Source: Neoarius graeffei (taxonomy: Eukaryota > Chordata > Actinopteri > Siluriformes > Ariidae). Taken from it: 64,000 bases of DNA. This document shows positions 11,525-23,900 of the stretch, one piece after another. How positions within the stretch are numbered: the first letter of the stretch is position 1; each line of letters begins with the position of its first letter. The translations under genes and the position numbers were made by a program. Under the pieces are notes generated by a model that worked only from the letters and a program-made list of their open reading frames with translations, searched no databases and was not told where the DNA came from. The DNA lies in contig NC_083579.1 in the NCBI RefSeq assembly GCF_027579695.1, positions 68,725,871 through 68,789,870 of the forward strand. The letters are read 5' to 3'.

Positions 11525-11710
11525 GAATCAGGTTAACTGGCTCCTCTAAATTGTCCACAGTAGTGAATGTGAGTGTGAATAGCTGTTTGTCTTTCTGTGT
11601 TAGCCCTGTGATAGACTGGTGACCCGTCCAGGGTGTGCCCCGCCTCTCACCCAGCCGGGACTGGCTCCAGCTCACCCGCAATGAATCCGCAGCACAGATA
11701 ACGAACGAAT
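11525..11710 (+). mobile_element. Diverged Mermaid-type SINE tail
   Basis: Follows the Mermaid tail (GGTTAACTGGC, TAGTGAATGTGAGTGTGAAT, GTCCAGGGTGTGCCCCGCC) with many substitutions and a different terminal repeat. Confidence 0.8.
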
Positions 11711-11744
11711 GAAAGAAAACACACAAACCACTTATTCACATTAC

Positions 11745-11750
11745 TTTATT
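11745..11750 (-). terminator. FCF1 polyadenylation signal
   Basis: AATAAA on the minus strand, about 165 bases after the FCF1 stop codon. It fits the end of a short 3' UTR. Confidence 0.6.
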
Positions 11751-11913
11751 TTCATTTAGCCAAATAACTGTATTTTGTTGTATAAATGAAAAAAAAGGCA
11801 TTGAGAAAGCCAAATGTGCAAAAATGTTAAATTACTTGAGAAAACAATGCTCTGATTTTATTATGGAATCCAAAACAAGACTGAAACGTTAGATCACTTT
11901 CATCATGATGGTA

Positions 11914-11962
11914 CTATAATCTTGGTGCACCGTAATCATCCGGCATTCGTTCAATGTTATAC
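11914..11962 (-). CDS. fcf1: FCF1 last coding exon
   Basis: Acceptor CAACAG precedes the exon, which starts with the G completing Arg182 and encodes [15 protein letters not shown] and TAG. Human ends in F rather than L. Confidence 0.96.
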
Positions 11963-14900
11963 CTGTTGGGTAAAAGAAATGAAAAAAGTTACAATTTAAT
12001 ATAAATTCGTCTAAAAATCCAAGTAATTATTTGTAACAAGAGTACTCCGAGAGCACAATATCCCCCACTGGTAACTCTGCCATAACTCTGGTAAAATGTG
12101 ACTGAATTGAACGAAACTGCAATATGCGTATTACCGACATATAACAAAGAATCCTGTCAAGTTTCATGAAACTCCTCCAAAAATCGTGAGAGGAGTTGAT
12201 TTCAGAAGGTGAGTACCCTTCCCGGGAAAGATGGACGGACAGATCTCGCCACGACATAATCCCCCTTCAGGCCTTTTGGCCAGCGGGGGATAATAAAAAT
12301 TGTGAGGGAAGTTGATTTCAGAAAGCAAGAACACCTTGATGAAATTGCCAAAGTACAAGTTTGTTAATAATCAAGGGTAAAATTTGCCCATATTAAAGCG
12401 CATATACTCATCCAGAAGGGTAATTTTGCACAAGGTCATCTGTCTACAGCAGAAAAAAAATAACAAAACGCGTCTGGAAAATTCCCAAGGGAGTCTGGAG
12501 CCAGATTCGTGACATCACCTGTGGAAGCGCCAGCAGGCTGCGCGAGCTTTGCACGGTTTCAGTGCACAGCCTGTGTAGACCAAGCGCTCCCATTTCTCTC
12601 TCATTGTCCGGTCTTTTGGGAAACGATGAGTACTAATCCCATCATGATTGGTGTTGCTACACCCTCCTACGATACATCTGTTAACCATTTTAATAATTAC
12701 GCGATAACGTTGAAGAAATTTGCAGAAAACCACCAGGTCGTTTTCTCATAAACAAACCAGCGCTGGCGTAGGATTCAGAGGGAGGCGTCCCGCACGCGAC
12801 GTCACGAAAATCAATGTTTGCCGGGAAATCCAAACGCCAAGTTTTTTCAGAGGCGGACCAATTCGCCTCAAATGGCTTGATTTCAACTGAATTTTTCTGG
12901 TATTGCGCAAGGTAAAAAAAATTGCACAAAATGCAGAATATGACAGATATTTGACCAAAGTTTAATATAAAATAGGAGAATTACATTGATCTTGCTCCTG
13001 AATTTACCCGTGATATGCACTTTAGAGGAAATTTCAATAGGCGTATAACTGTCATATAACAAAGCCTTTTGCCATGTTTGGTGAAATTCCTCCACAAATT
13101 GTGAGAGGAGTTGATTTCAGAAGAACGTACACCCTCATGAAATCGTCAAAGTTATTTAATCAAGGGTCAAAACTCCGGGAAAATTTTCACAAACGAAATT
13201 AAATCGCAATACGCGTACTACAGTCATATAACAAAGCCTTTTGCCAAGCTTCGAGAAATTTGTCCAAAATTTGAAAGAGGAGTTGATGTCAGAACGCAAG
13301 CACACCTTCATGAAATTGTGAAAGTACCAGGTTGTTAATCAAGGGCTGTAACTCTGGTAAAATGCGACCGCATTGAACAAAATAACAACATGCGTACTAC
13401 CGACATACAAAAAGGCCTTTTGCCAAGTTTGGTGAAATTCCTCCAAAAACTGTGAGAGGAGTTGATTTCAGAAGGAAAAAACACACACTCATGAAATTGT
13501 CAAAGTATATTTTTGTTAATCAAGGGCTGTAACTCTGGTAAAATGTGACCGAATTTAATGAAATTACAATATGCGTATTACCGACATATAACAAAGAATC
13601 CTGCCAAGTTTGGTGAAATTCCTCTGAAAATTGTGAGAGGAGCCGATTTCAGAAGAACGTACACCATCATGAAATTGTTAAAGTTATTTAATCAAGGGTC
13701 AAAACTTTCACAAACGAAATTAAATCACAGTACGCGTATTATCGTCATATAACAAGGCCTTTAGCAGGTTTCGTGAAATTCCTCCATAAACCGTGAGAGG
13801 AGTTGATTTCAGAAAGTGAGCGCCCTTCCTGGGACGGACGGATGGACTGAAATCGCCACGACATAATCCTCTTTCGGGCCTTCTGGCCAGCGGGGGATAA
13901 AAACAGCACTTCAGCATCCTGAGAGTGTCTACTGAATATTTGACAAGGGCAGTGTGTGTCTAGGGCGGCACGGTGGTGTAGTGGTTAGCGCTGTCGCCTC
14001 ACAACAAGAAGGTCCGGGTTCGAGCCCCGTGGCCGGCGAGGGCCTTTCTGTGCGGAGTTTGCATGTTCTCCCCGTGTCCGCGTGGGTTTCCTCCGGGTGC
14101 TCCGGTTTCCCCCACAGTCCAAAGACATGCAGGTTAGGTTAACTGGTGACTCTAAATTGAGCGTAGGTGTGAATGTGAGTGTGAATGGTTGTCTGTGTCT
14201 ATGTGTCAGCCCTGTGATGACCTGGCGACTTGTCCAGGGTGTACCCCGCCTTTCGCCCATAGTCAGCTGGGATAGGCTCCAGCTTGCCTGCGACCCTGTA
14301 GAACAGGATAAAGCGGCTAGAGATAATGAGATGAGATGAGTGTGTGTCTATCTTTCTTTTTTTTTTAAAGGTTCACTGGTTATGAATTCTTATTGTACTC
14401 GTAAAATTTTCCCAAACCTGTTTCTGTAAAATTGTATTTCTCATTGTTCAGAATCAGTGGTACACTTATGAACTGTGCGCCCTCTACTGACCAACTGCAA
14501 CAACTGCTTTAATGTATTTTAGTTTTTTTTTTTTTGGTAAAATCAGACAATTCATGCTCAAGGGAAAAAGAAAAACGTTGAAATGATGCTGTGCGAGTAT
14601 TTGTTTGCTTGATTACCTGTGATTAGAGATGTACATGATCGGGACTCCTGGGATTTTCCGAATTCTCCTTTTCAGGTCTCTGTCCACTGTGGCCACGATG
14701 TAACACTTATGCTAGTCAGGAAGGTGAAGTAAGCGTATTAAATGTCACTCTTCGATTTAGGTAATGTCTTTCTAACTTACAATGGAGATCAACTGACAGA
14801 TGGCAGTGCTGTCTTACCTGAGTTACTCTTTGGACCAAGCAGTCATCAGCATATGTTCCCTTATGTGAGCATGGCATGCGTTCAAAACGAGGGTCCTTGG

Positions 14901-17900
14901 CTATTCTATAAAGAAAAGACCAATGCTCATGAAATGCCAGTTATGTGAAATTACATTACATTACATTAAAATGTATTATATTTTATAGAAAGTTAACATT
15001 CTAATGTCATTTCGCTTCTAGTTTTGGTCCTCACTGCTGTACTTGGGGGGGGGGGGGGAGGGGGGGGGTTCATTTCGTAGTGAGGATGGGTATTATAAAT
15101 ATTCTTTCGAAACAGCCATCTGTAAACGACACAAACTGCTCTTGAATTTCTCATCTCATCTCATTATCTCTAGCCGCTTTATCCTTCTACAGGGTCGCAG
15201 GCAAGCTGGAGCCTATCCCAGCTGACTACAGGCGAAAGGCGGGGTACACCCTGGACAAGTCGCCAGGTCATCACAGGGCTGACACATAGACACAGACAAC
15301 CATTCACACCTACGGTCAATTTAGAGTCACCAGTTAACCTAACCTGCATGTCTTTGGATTGTGGGGGAAACCGGAGCACCCGGAGGAAACCCACGCGGAC
15401 ACGGGGAGAACATGCAAACTCCGCACAGAAAGGCCCTCGCCGGCCACGGGGCTCGAACCCGGACCTTCTTGCTGTGAGGCGACAGCGCTAACCACTACAC
15501 CACCGTGCCGCCCGCTCTTGAATTTATTCCTGTAAAAATTTTTTTCATAGGTGAGAGTCGGAACGTAGATCGACTGGTAAATTGAGAGCTTCGCCTTTTG
15601 GCTCAGCTCCTTCTTCACCACGACGGACCGGTAAAGCGACCGCATCGCTGCGGAGGCTGCACCGATCCGCCTGTCGATCTCACGCTCCACCCTTCCCTCA
15701 CTCGTGAACAAGATCCCGAGATACTTAAACTCCTCCACTTGAGGCAGGACTTCTCCACCAACCTGGAGAGGGCAAGCCACCCTTTTCCGGTGGAGAACCA
15801 TGGCCTCGGACTTGGGAGGTGCTGATTCTCAATCCCTAAGGTCATGAGCTTTGGGTAATGACCGAAAGAACAAGATCACGGATACAAGCGGCCGAAATGA
15901 GTTTCCTTCGCAGGGTGGCTGGGCACTCCCTTAGAGATAGGGTGAGAAGCACAATCACTCGGGAGGAGTTTGGAGTAGAGCCGCTGCTCCTCCACATCGA
16001 GAGGAATCAGCTGAGGTGGCTCGGGCATCTTTTTCGGATGCAGAGATGCCAACCACTATGAAATTTTCGTATTTTATACGATTTTCTGCCACTTTTGCAC
16101 CACTACGACCAGTTAATTCGAAACTATGAATTTCGCAGTGATCGGAAAAAAAATCAGTTTGTTCCGCATTTTTGTTTGGTTCGTTGAACTCCGCCATGAT
16201 CGAAGAAAATCCAGTCCGTTCCGCATTTTCGGAAGGATGAAATCCGCGGGAATCATTCAACGCTTTCGTGATACGTCGTCGCTGATTGGTTGATATTCGC
16301 TTCCGGGTTTGAACTCGACCAATCAAAATTCGTGATAGTGCTGTCCGACAATGGAGAAGCCGAGCAAGAATATATGGTTAGTTATAAAGTAAAAAAGGAC
16401 AGATCTGAATTTTATTTTATTGAAATTGTTATAACCATTGCTACAAACCATACAAGCAGGTTTAATGATAATATGTAATATCTCATCTCATCTCATTATC
16501 TCTAGCCGCTTTATCCTTCTACAGGGTCGCAGGCAAGCTGGAGCCTATCCCAGCTGACTACGGGTGAAAGGCGGGGTACACCCTGGACAAGTCGCCAGGT
16601 CATCACAGGGCTGACACATAGACACAGACAACCATTCACACTCACATTCACACCTACGGTCAATTTAGAGTCACCAGTTAACCTAACCTGCATGTCTTTG
16701 GACTGTGGGGGAAACCGGAGCACCCGGAGGAAACCCACGCGGACACGGGGAGAACATGCAAACTCCACACAGAAAGGCCCTCGCCAGCCACGGGGCTCGA
16801 ACCCAGGACCTTCTTGCTGTGAGGCGACAGCGCTAACCACTACACCACCGTGCCGCCAATATGTAATATGCTTTAGATTAACAAAATCATGACATATGAT
16901 AATATTAACAGTAGTTCTAAGTCCTCAGAAATGGTTCCAGTGCTAAAGCTAGATAAGGTTTGGGTTCAAACTTTCAGTTGACATATTCTTAAAACTACTT
17001 TGAATGAAATAAGTTTTCATGACTGTGATCTAGAATCAACTTAATAAAAAAAATTCAAAGTCTGCAGTTGGAACCAAGAAAAAAATGTGATTTGGCATGA
17101 AATGACCCATGTCAGAAATATATCTGTGAATAAAACACATTTCATAAGGATTGACTTGTCTAAGCTTCATTTTTTCACTGTGCATTCTATACTCATGAAA
17201 ACATTACAATATATCGTAGTGTGTGCATATATATATGAATACAGTTTGCAACCGAAAACTACAGATTCTTCGGCCCCGGACTACAGATCTGTTTATTGAA
17301 AGGTTGGCATCTCTGCGGATGCCTCCTGGACGCCTCCCTGGGGAGGTGTTCCAGGCATGTCCCCCCGGGAGGAGGCCCCGGGGAAGACCCAGGACACGCT
17401 GGAGGGACTATTGGCCCTTTTCCACTACCCTTTTTCAGCTCACTTCAGCTCGCTTCAGCTCACTTCAGCCCGACATGACTCGCGTTTCGACTACCAAAAA
17501 ACAGCACGACTCAGCTCGTTTCAGCCCTGCTTAGCCCCTAAAACTCGCACGGTTTTGGAGTAGGGCTGAAGCGAGCCAAAGCGTGCCGAGTGAGGCTGGG
17601 GGCATGAGGAGACACTCCCCTGTGCACTGATTGGTGAGGAGGAGTGTCCTCACATGCCCACACACGCCCCGCGAGCACGCTGGGATCTGTAAACACCGTA
17701 AACCCGGAAGAAGGAGAATTACGAATTACGAGAATTATGAAGCCTTATGCGCCTCGCCTCATCTATACGCTCTTGCCAGTATCTGTTGGTGTTGTCGGTG
17801 ACAACAAGCCACAGCACCAAGACCAGCAACACTAACGACTCCATGTCCTCCATGTTTATTGTTTACTATTCGGGTCGTGAGACTACCGCTTAAAAGATCA

Positions 17901-20900
17901 CTGATGTCACTGTTTGCGCTGCTTAACGACATCACGTAACGTCCATCCACTTTCGCTAACTCCACCCAATGTGTCCACCCACTTCCAGCCAGCACGGTTC
18001 AGCGCGGTTGTAATGCACGAAATGCAACTCCAACAGCCCCACTCAGCTCGACTCAGCCCAACTCAGCACGGCACGGAAAAGCGGCATAAGTAGTGGAAAA
18101 GCGGCATAAGTCTCTCGGCTGGCCTGGGAACGCCTCCGTGTTCTTCCCGAGGAGCTGGCCGAGGTGTCTGGCGAGAGGGAAGTTTGGGCTTCCATGCTCA
18201 GACTGCTGCCTCCGCGACCCGGCTCCAGATAAAGCGGAAGACGACGAGACGAGAAAATTTTTTTTCAAAGTTTTCTTTTATCAGTTTATCAAAAATGAAA
18301 ACCGGAAAGGACAGAGTGGGACAGTATATTTTTTTCAAAATCAGAGGACCTGAGCTTCTTAAACGGCATGATGGTCCAAAACAAAGGGAGAGTGGGCCAA
18401 ACGTGGCCCCCAACTTGCGTGTTCAAAATTAAAATTCTTTTCATTAGCTTGCGTATTTTGCGGATGTGTCCAGATAATATAAAGAACATCATACGGCTGC
18501 ATGAAGATATGAAGGTTATCTTCTCATGCTGAAAATATTTTTCACTCGTGATACAGTGTCTTGCAAAAGTATTCATCCCCCTTGGTGTTTGTCCTGTTTT
18601 GTCGCATTACAAGCTGGAACTAAAATGGATTTTCGGAGGGTTAGCTCCATTTGATTTACACAACATGCCGACCACTTTAAAGGTGCGAATTGTTGTTTTA
18701 TTGTGACACAAACAATAATTGAGATGAAAAAACAGAAATCTGGAGTGTGCATGGGTATTCACACCCCCCTCCCCAAAGTCAATACTTTATAGAGCCACCT
18801 TATGCTGCAATTACAGCTGTGAGTCTCTTGGGGTATGTCTCTATTAGCTTAGCACATCTAGCCACTGGGATTTTTGCCCATTCGTCAAGGCAAAACTGCT
18901 CCAACTCCTTCAAGTTAGATGGGTTGCGTTGGTGTACAGCAATCTTCAAGTTATACCACAGATTCTCAACTGGATTGAGGTCTGGGCTTTGACTAGGCCA
19001 TTCCAAGACATTTAAATGTTTCCCTTTAAACCACTCCAGTGTAGCTTTAGCAGTACGTTTAGGGTCATTGTCCTGCTAGACCGTGAACCTTCGTCCCAGT
19101 CTCAAACCTCTGGCTGACTCAAACAGGTTTTCCTCCAGAATTGTCCTGTATTTAGTGCCATCCATTTTTCCTTCAGTCCTGACCAGCTTTCCTGTCCCTG
19201 CAGATGAAAAATATCCCCACAGCATGATGCTGCCACCACCATGCTTCACTGTAGGAATGGTGTTCTCAGGGTGTTGGGTTTGCGCTGCACATGGCGTTTC
19301 CCACGATGGCCAAAAAGATCAAATTTTGTCTCATTTGACCAGAGACTCTTCTTCCATGTGTTTGGGGAGTCTGCCACATGCTGCTGGGCAAATTCCAAAC
19401 GTGTTTTCTTAAGCAATGACTTTTTTCTGGCCACTCTTCCATAAAGCCCCACTCTGTGGAGTGTACGGCTTAAAGTGGTCCTATGGACAGATACTCCCAT
19501 CTCCACTGTGGATCTTTGCAGCTCCTTCAGTGTTATCACTGGTGTCTTTGTTGCATCTCTGATTAATGCCCTCCTTGCCCGGTCTGTGAGTTTTGGTGGG
19601 TGGCCTTCTCTTGTCAGGTTTGTAGTGGTGCCATATTCTTTCCATTTTGCTATAATGGATTTAATGGTGCGCCGTGAGATATTCAAAGTTTGGGATATTT
19701 TTTATAACCCAACCCTGAGCTATACTTCTCCACAACTTTGTCTCTGACCTGTTTGGAGGCTCCTTGGTTTTCATGTTGCTTGCTTAGTAGTGTAGCAGAG
19801 TCAGGGTCCTTCCAGAACAGGTTGATTTATACAGACATCATGTGACAGATCATGTGACACTTTGCACCAGGGCTTTGAACCGGTTCAAGGAATGAAAACG
19901 AATACCGGGAACTTTTTCTATTTCACATGGAACAGAAACAAAACCAGAAACTATTATTTTTTATGTTCCGGAACAGAAACGCTTATTAAAAATAACGGTA
20001 ACCGGTTAATACCGGTTTTTATTTCGTTCCTCAAAGTTTCCGTAGCCTACAAATAAAAAAGTCATTCTTCTCCTGCGCAAGTTTCTATGACCCGCTGGGG
20101 TTCACTTCCTGTGTGACGTTCGCTGACTGAATGGAGAGAGTGGGAGGGTGGACTACTATCACGTCTCCACATCTTAAATAAGAGGTAAATATTGCAGTCT
20201 ATCGTTATTCAAAAACGTCAATTTCAAACACGATATCAATATATTTGTCCACGTTAATGAGAGGCTTGCGAACATTAAATGACGGTAACCTCTGTTAGCC
20301 TATCAATGCATAGGGCCTGACTAGCCTTTGGTAACACACTAAACGAATTATCTTTCATTGTTGGCACTTTTTCTGTTTGTGTAGATGGGAAAAGACATAC
20401 TGAGAATCCAAATCGCCAACATTTGAAATAATAATTGTTTTGAATTATTTCTTGTCTTATTTAATGAAGGTTGTAATAGAATTAGCCTACATTTGGCTTA
20501 AGCTGGATGAGACAGAGACGTAATTTTATAGCCATTTGTTAAACAGCTGACAGGGAACGTAATTAACCGTTCCGGGAATGAAATTTTTTTGTTCTAACCG
20601 GTTCGGGAACGTCTATTTAATGGTGGAACCCAAAACCGGAAACGTTAAAATTCCGTTTCTGTTCGGAACGAACCAATAGGAAAAAAATTCTGGTTCAAAG
20701 CCCTGCTTTGCACACAGGTGGCTCTTAATCAACTAATTACGTGACTTATGAAATGAATTGGTTGGACCAGCTCTTATTTAGGGGTTTCATACGAAACGGG
20801 GTGAACACTTACTGTATGCACACTCCAGATTTCTGTTTTTTTTCCCCCCATCTTAATTATTGTTTGTGTCACAATAAAACAACAATGTGCACCTTTAAAG

Positions 20901-23900
20901 TGGTCGGCATGTTGTGTAAATCAAATGGTGCTAACCCTCCAAAAATCCATTTTAATTCCAGCTTGTAATGCGACAAAACGGGACAAACACCAAGGGGGAT
21001 GAATACTTTTGCAAGACACTGTACATACACAGTGTGTGACCATGGTCTTGGTTACGTCTATCTTGTAGTTACACTTTTGTCCAATTTATAAATCTACAAT
21101 GACAGACTGCAGCACATTTGTTGCTATGCACAATCCTGGTGATCTCAAAGAACGATTTACATACAAAGTCCTTCATTACGGCAGGTTTGATCTATAAAGT
21201 GTAATGAAATGTGCGGTGAATAAAGACAAGCGGCCGCAGGATGCATACACACACATTCTAAATATAAAATTATATAAAATGTGACTGGGGCGGCACGGTG
21301 GTGTAGTGGTTAGCGCTGTCGCCTCACAGCAAGAAGGTCCGGGTTCGAGCCCCGTGGCCGGCGAGGGCCTTTCTGTGTGGAGTTTGCATGTTCTCCCCGT
21401 GTCCGCGTGGGTTTCCTCCGGGTGCTCCGGTTTCCCCCACAGTCCAAAGACATGCAGGTTAGGTTAACTGGTGACTCTAAATTGACCGTAGGTGTGAATG
21501 TGAGTGTGAATGGTTGTCTGTGTCTATGTGTCAGCCCTGTGATGACCTGGCGACTTGTCCAGGGTGTACCCCGCCTTTCGCCCGTAGTCAGCTGGGATAG
21601 GCTCCAGCTTGCCTGCGACCCTGTAGAACAGGATAAAGCGGCTAGAGATAATGAGATGAGATGAGATAAAATGTGACTGTGATATTTTGTTACGTAAAGG
21701 GATTTAACCATGTGTGATTGCATATTGTTACCTCAAAGCAACTCTGTATTTCATCCCAAGTTTCTCCAGCTCAGCCATGACACAGTCTGTGATGCAGGGA
21801 ATACCTGAAGCACACAAACCCGACATAATCAGTCCAGTGCAGCCAGCGATACAAAACCAGTCAGTTAAAGGGGAACAGAAGGCTAATTTTTTTATCATCA
21901 AAATTCTGTCATTTTATTAAATATCGGAATGCATTTTTGATCGCTATTTTGTCGTTGCTGTAGCAAGTTATGAGTGTTTGAAATATGCTCTGCAATATAT
22001 CAGTCCGTATGTCAAAGCAATGGCCGTAAACGACATTCGTTGAGACCTGTGCGAGACATCGTAAGACGGAAGTAAAACGTACAGCGGAAATCAAAGCGGC
22101 CGACATCTGCCAACGCTGTCAAAAGACACGCGCGCCGTCTTTCGAATGCTGATGTAATCAAGCCGGAAGTTTTCCCTGTGTCCGAAATCGCTCCCTGCTC
22201 ACTATACAGTGTGGACGCCATTTTGTAGCGCTGTCCGAAACCTTAGTGAGGATTATGTGGGAAATGCGCTCAGTATAATATGTATTTATCACAAAAATCC
22301 ATGCATGTATTTATTAACTTTGAAAACCCACCAGCCGCCTGATCGGGCACGTTTTAATTGTGCGACAGTAATGACGTACATACCAGCGCGACGGACTCGT
22401 CCTCATCCTGTCGTCTTTCCAACTCTTCTCAGTTGGTTCGAAGTCGTATGGAATAATCTCCAGGTCACGTACGCGAGCGAGGCGGATCCATGTGCAGAAG
22501 TTTAATAAAGTGCAGAATATACTAGTGCATCTCAAAAAATTAAAATACCATGAAAAAGTTCCTTTTTTTCATAATTTAATTCAAAAAGGTAAACTTTCAT
22601 ATATTCTATATTCATTACATGTAAAGTGAAATATTTAAAGCCTTTTTTGTTTTAATTTTGATGATTATGGCTTATAGCTCATGAAAATCAGAAATCCAGT
22701 ATCTCAAATTATTAGAATATTCCCTAAGATCAATCAAAAAAAGGATTTACAATACAGAAATGTCCAACTTCTGAAAAGTATATTCATTTATACACTCAGT
22801 ACTTGGTTGGGGCTCCTTTACCATGAATTACTGTATCAGTGCGGTGTGGCATGGAGGTGATCAGTCTGTGGCACTGCTGAGGTGTTATTGAAGCCCAGGT
22901 TGCTTTGATAGTGGCCTTCAGTGTATCTGTATTTTTGGGTCGGGTGTTTCTCATCTTCCTCTTGACAATACCCCATAGATTCTCTATGGGGTTCAGGTCA
23001 GGCAAGTTGGCTGGCCAATCAAACACAGTAATATCCTGGTCAGCAAACCATTTGATAGTAGTTTTGGCACTGTGGGTAGGTGCTAAGTCCTGCTGGAAAA
23101 GGAAATCAGCATCTCCAAAAAGCTCGTCAGCAGATGGAAGCATGAAGTGCTCTAAAATCTCCTGGTAGATGGCTGTGTTGACTTTGGACTTGATAAAATA
23201 CAGTGGACCAACACCAGCAGATGACATGGCACCTCAAATCATCACAGACTGTGGAAACTTCACACTGGGCTTCAAACACCTGATTCTGTGCCTCTCCACT
23301 CTTCCTCCAGACTCTAGAACCATGATTTCCAAATTAAATGCAAAATGTACTTTCATCTGAAAAGAGGACTTTGGACCACTGAGCAACAGTCCATTTCTTT
23401 CTCTCCTTAGCCCAGATAAGACACTTCTGACATTGTCTCTGGCTCAGGAGTAGCTTGATATTAGGAATGCGAAAGTTGTATCCTCTTTCTTGAAGATGTC
23501 TGTTCGTGATGGGTCTTGATACACTGACGCCAGCCTCAGTCCACTCCTTGTGAAGCTCTCCCAGGTTCTTGAATCGACTTTTCTTGACAATCCTCTCAAG
23601 ACTGCGGCCATCCCTGTTGCTTGTGCACCTTTTCCAGCCACCCTTTTCAGCAATGACCTTTTGTGGCTTACCCTCCTTGTGGAGGGCATCAGTGATCATC
23701 TTCTGGACAACAGTCAAGTCAGCAGTCTTCCCCGTGATTGTGGTTGTGTGTGCTGAACTAGACCGAGAGATACACTGTGTTCATACTGTTTTACTCAGAC
23801 TCGAAATGAAATATTCTAATATTTTGAGATGGGTTTTTTATGTTTTTGTACTGTATGCCATACTGATTAAAATTAAAATAGAAAAATGCTTGAAACATTT

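Larger units (their letters stand above)
12034..13905. repeat. MITE-like tandem array, ~165-180-bp units
   Basis: The core GTGAGAGGAGTTGATTTCAG recurs near 12187, 12299, 13097, 13272, 13451, 13631 and 13792, each followed by CATGAAATTGTCAAAGT and ATAACAAAGCCTTTTGCCA-type segments. An end module GGCCAGCGGGGGATAA occurs at about 12276-12292 and 13884-13900. An inverted match TATCCCCCACTGG lies at about 12059, so the family has TATCCCCC(A/G)CTGG inverted ends. A Kolobok-like element (12393-13024) interrupts it. Non-coding. Confidence 0.8.
15549..18260 (+). mobile_element. LINE insertion with inverted 5' segment, later interrupted twice
   Basis: Minus-strand 15549-15837 encodes ORF2 ([20 protein letters not shown] ... 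[11 protein letters not shown]). From 15838 the next residues continue on the plus strand ([43 protein letters not shown]). After a hAT insertion (16041-17315) it resumes at 17316 ([13 protein letters not shown]), and after a Harbinger-like insertion (17412-18106) at 18107, ending GATAAAGCGGAAGACGACGAG. Flanks AAAAATTTTTTTCA (about 15535-15548) and AAAATTTTTTTTCA (about 18255-18268) look like the target duplication. The family encodes a reverse transcriptase; this copy is a dead 5'-truncated insertion. The clade (RTE-like by its tail) is uncertain. Confidence 0.85.
18554..21021 (-). mobile_element. Tc1-like transposon with a nested hAT element
   Basis: Long inverted terminal repeats (over 200 bp) start CAGTGTCTTGCAAAAGTATT and end with the complement. 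TA borders at 18552-18553 and 21022-21023. Removing the hAT insertion (19868-20705) leaves about 1.6 kb, normal for Tc1. Its transposase, on the minus strand, is broken. Confidence 0.93.

Noticed and set aside
14742-14948. Plus-strand ORF at 14742-14948
   Set aside because: It is the antisense shadow of an FCF1 exon (14818-14905).
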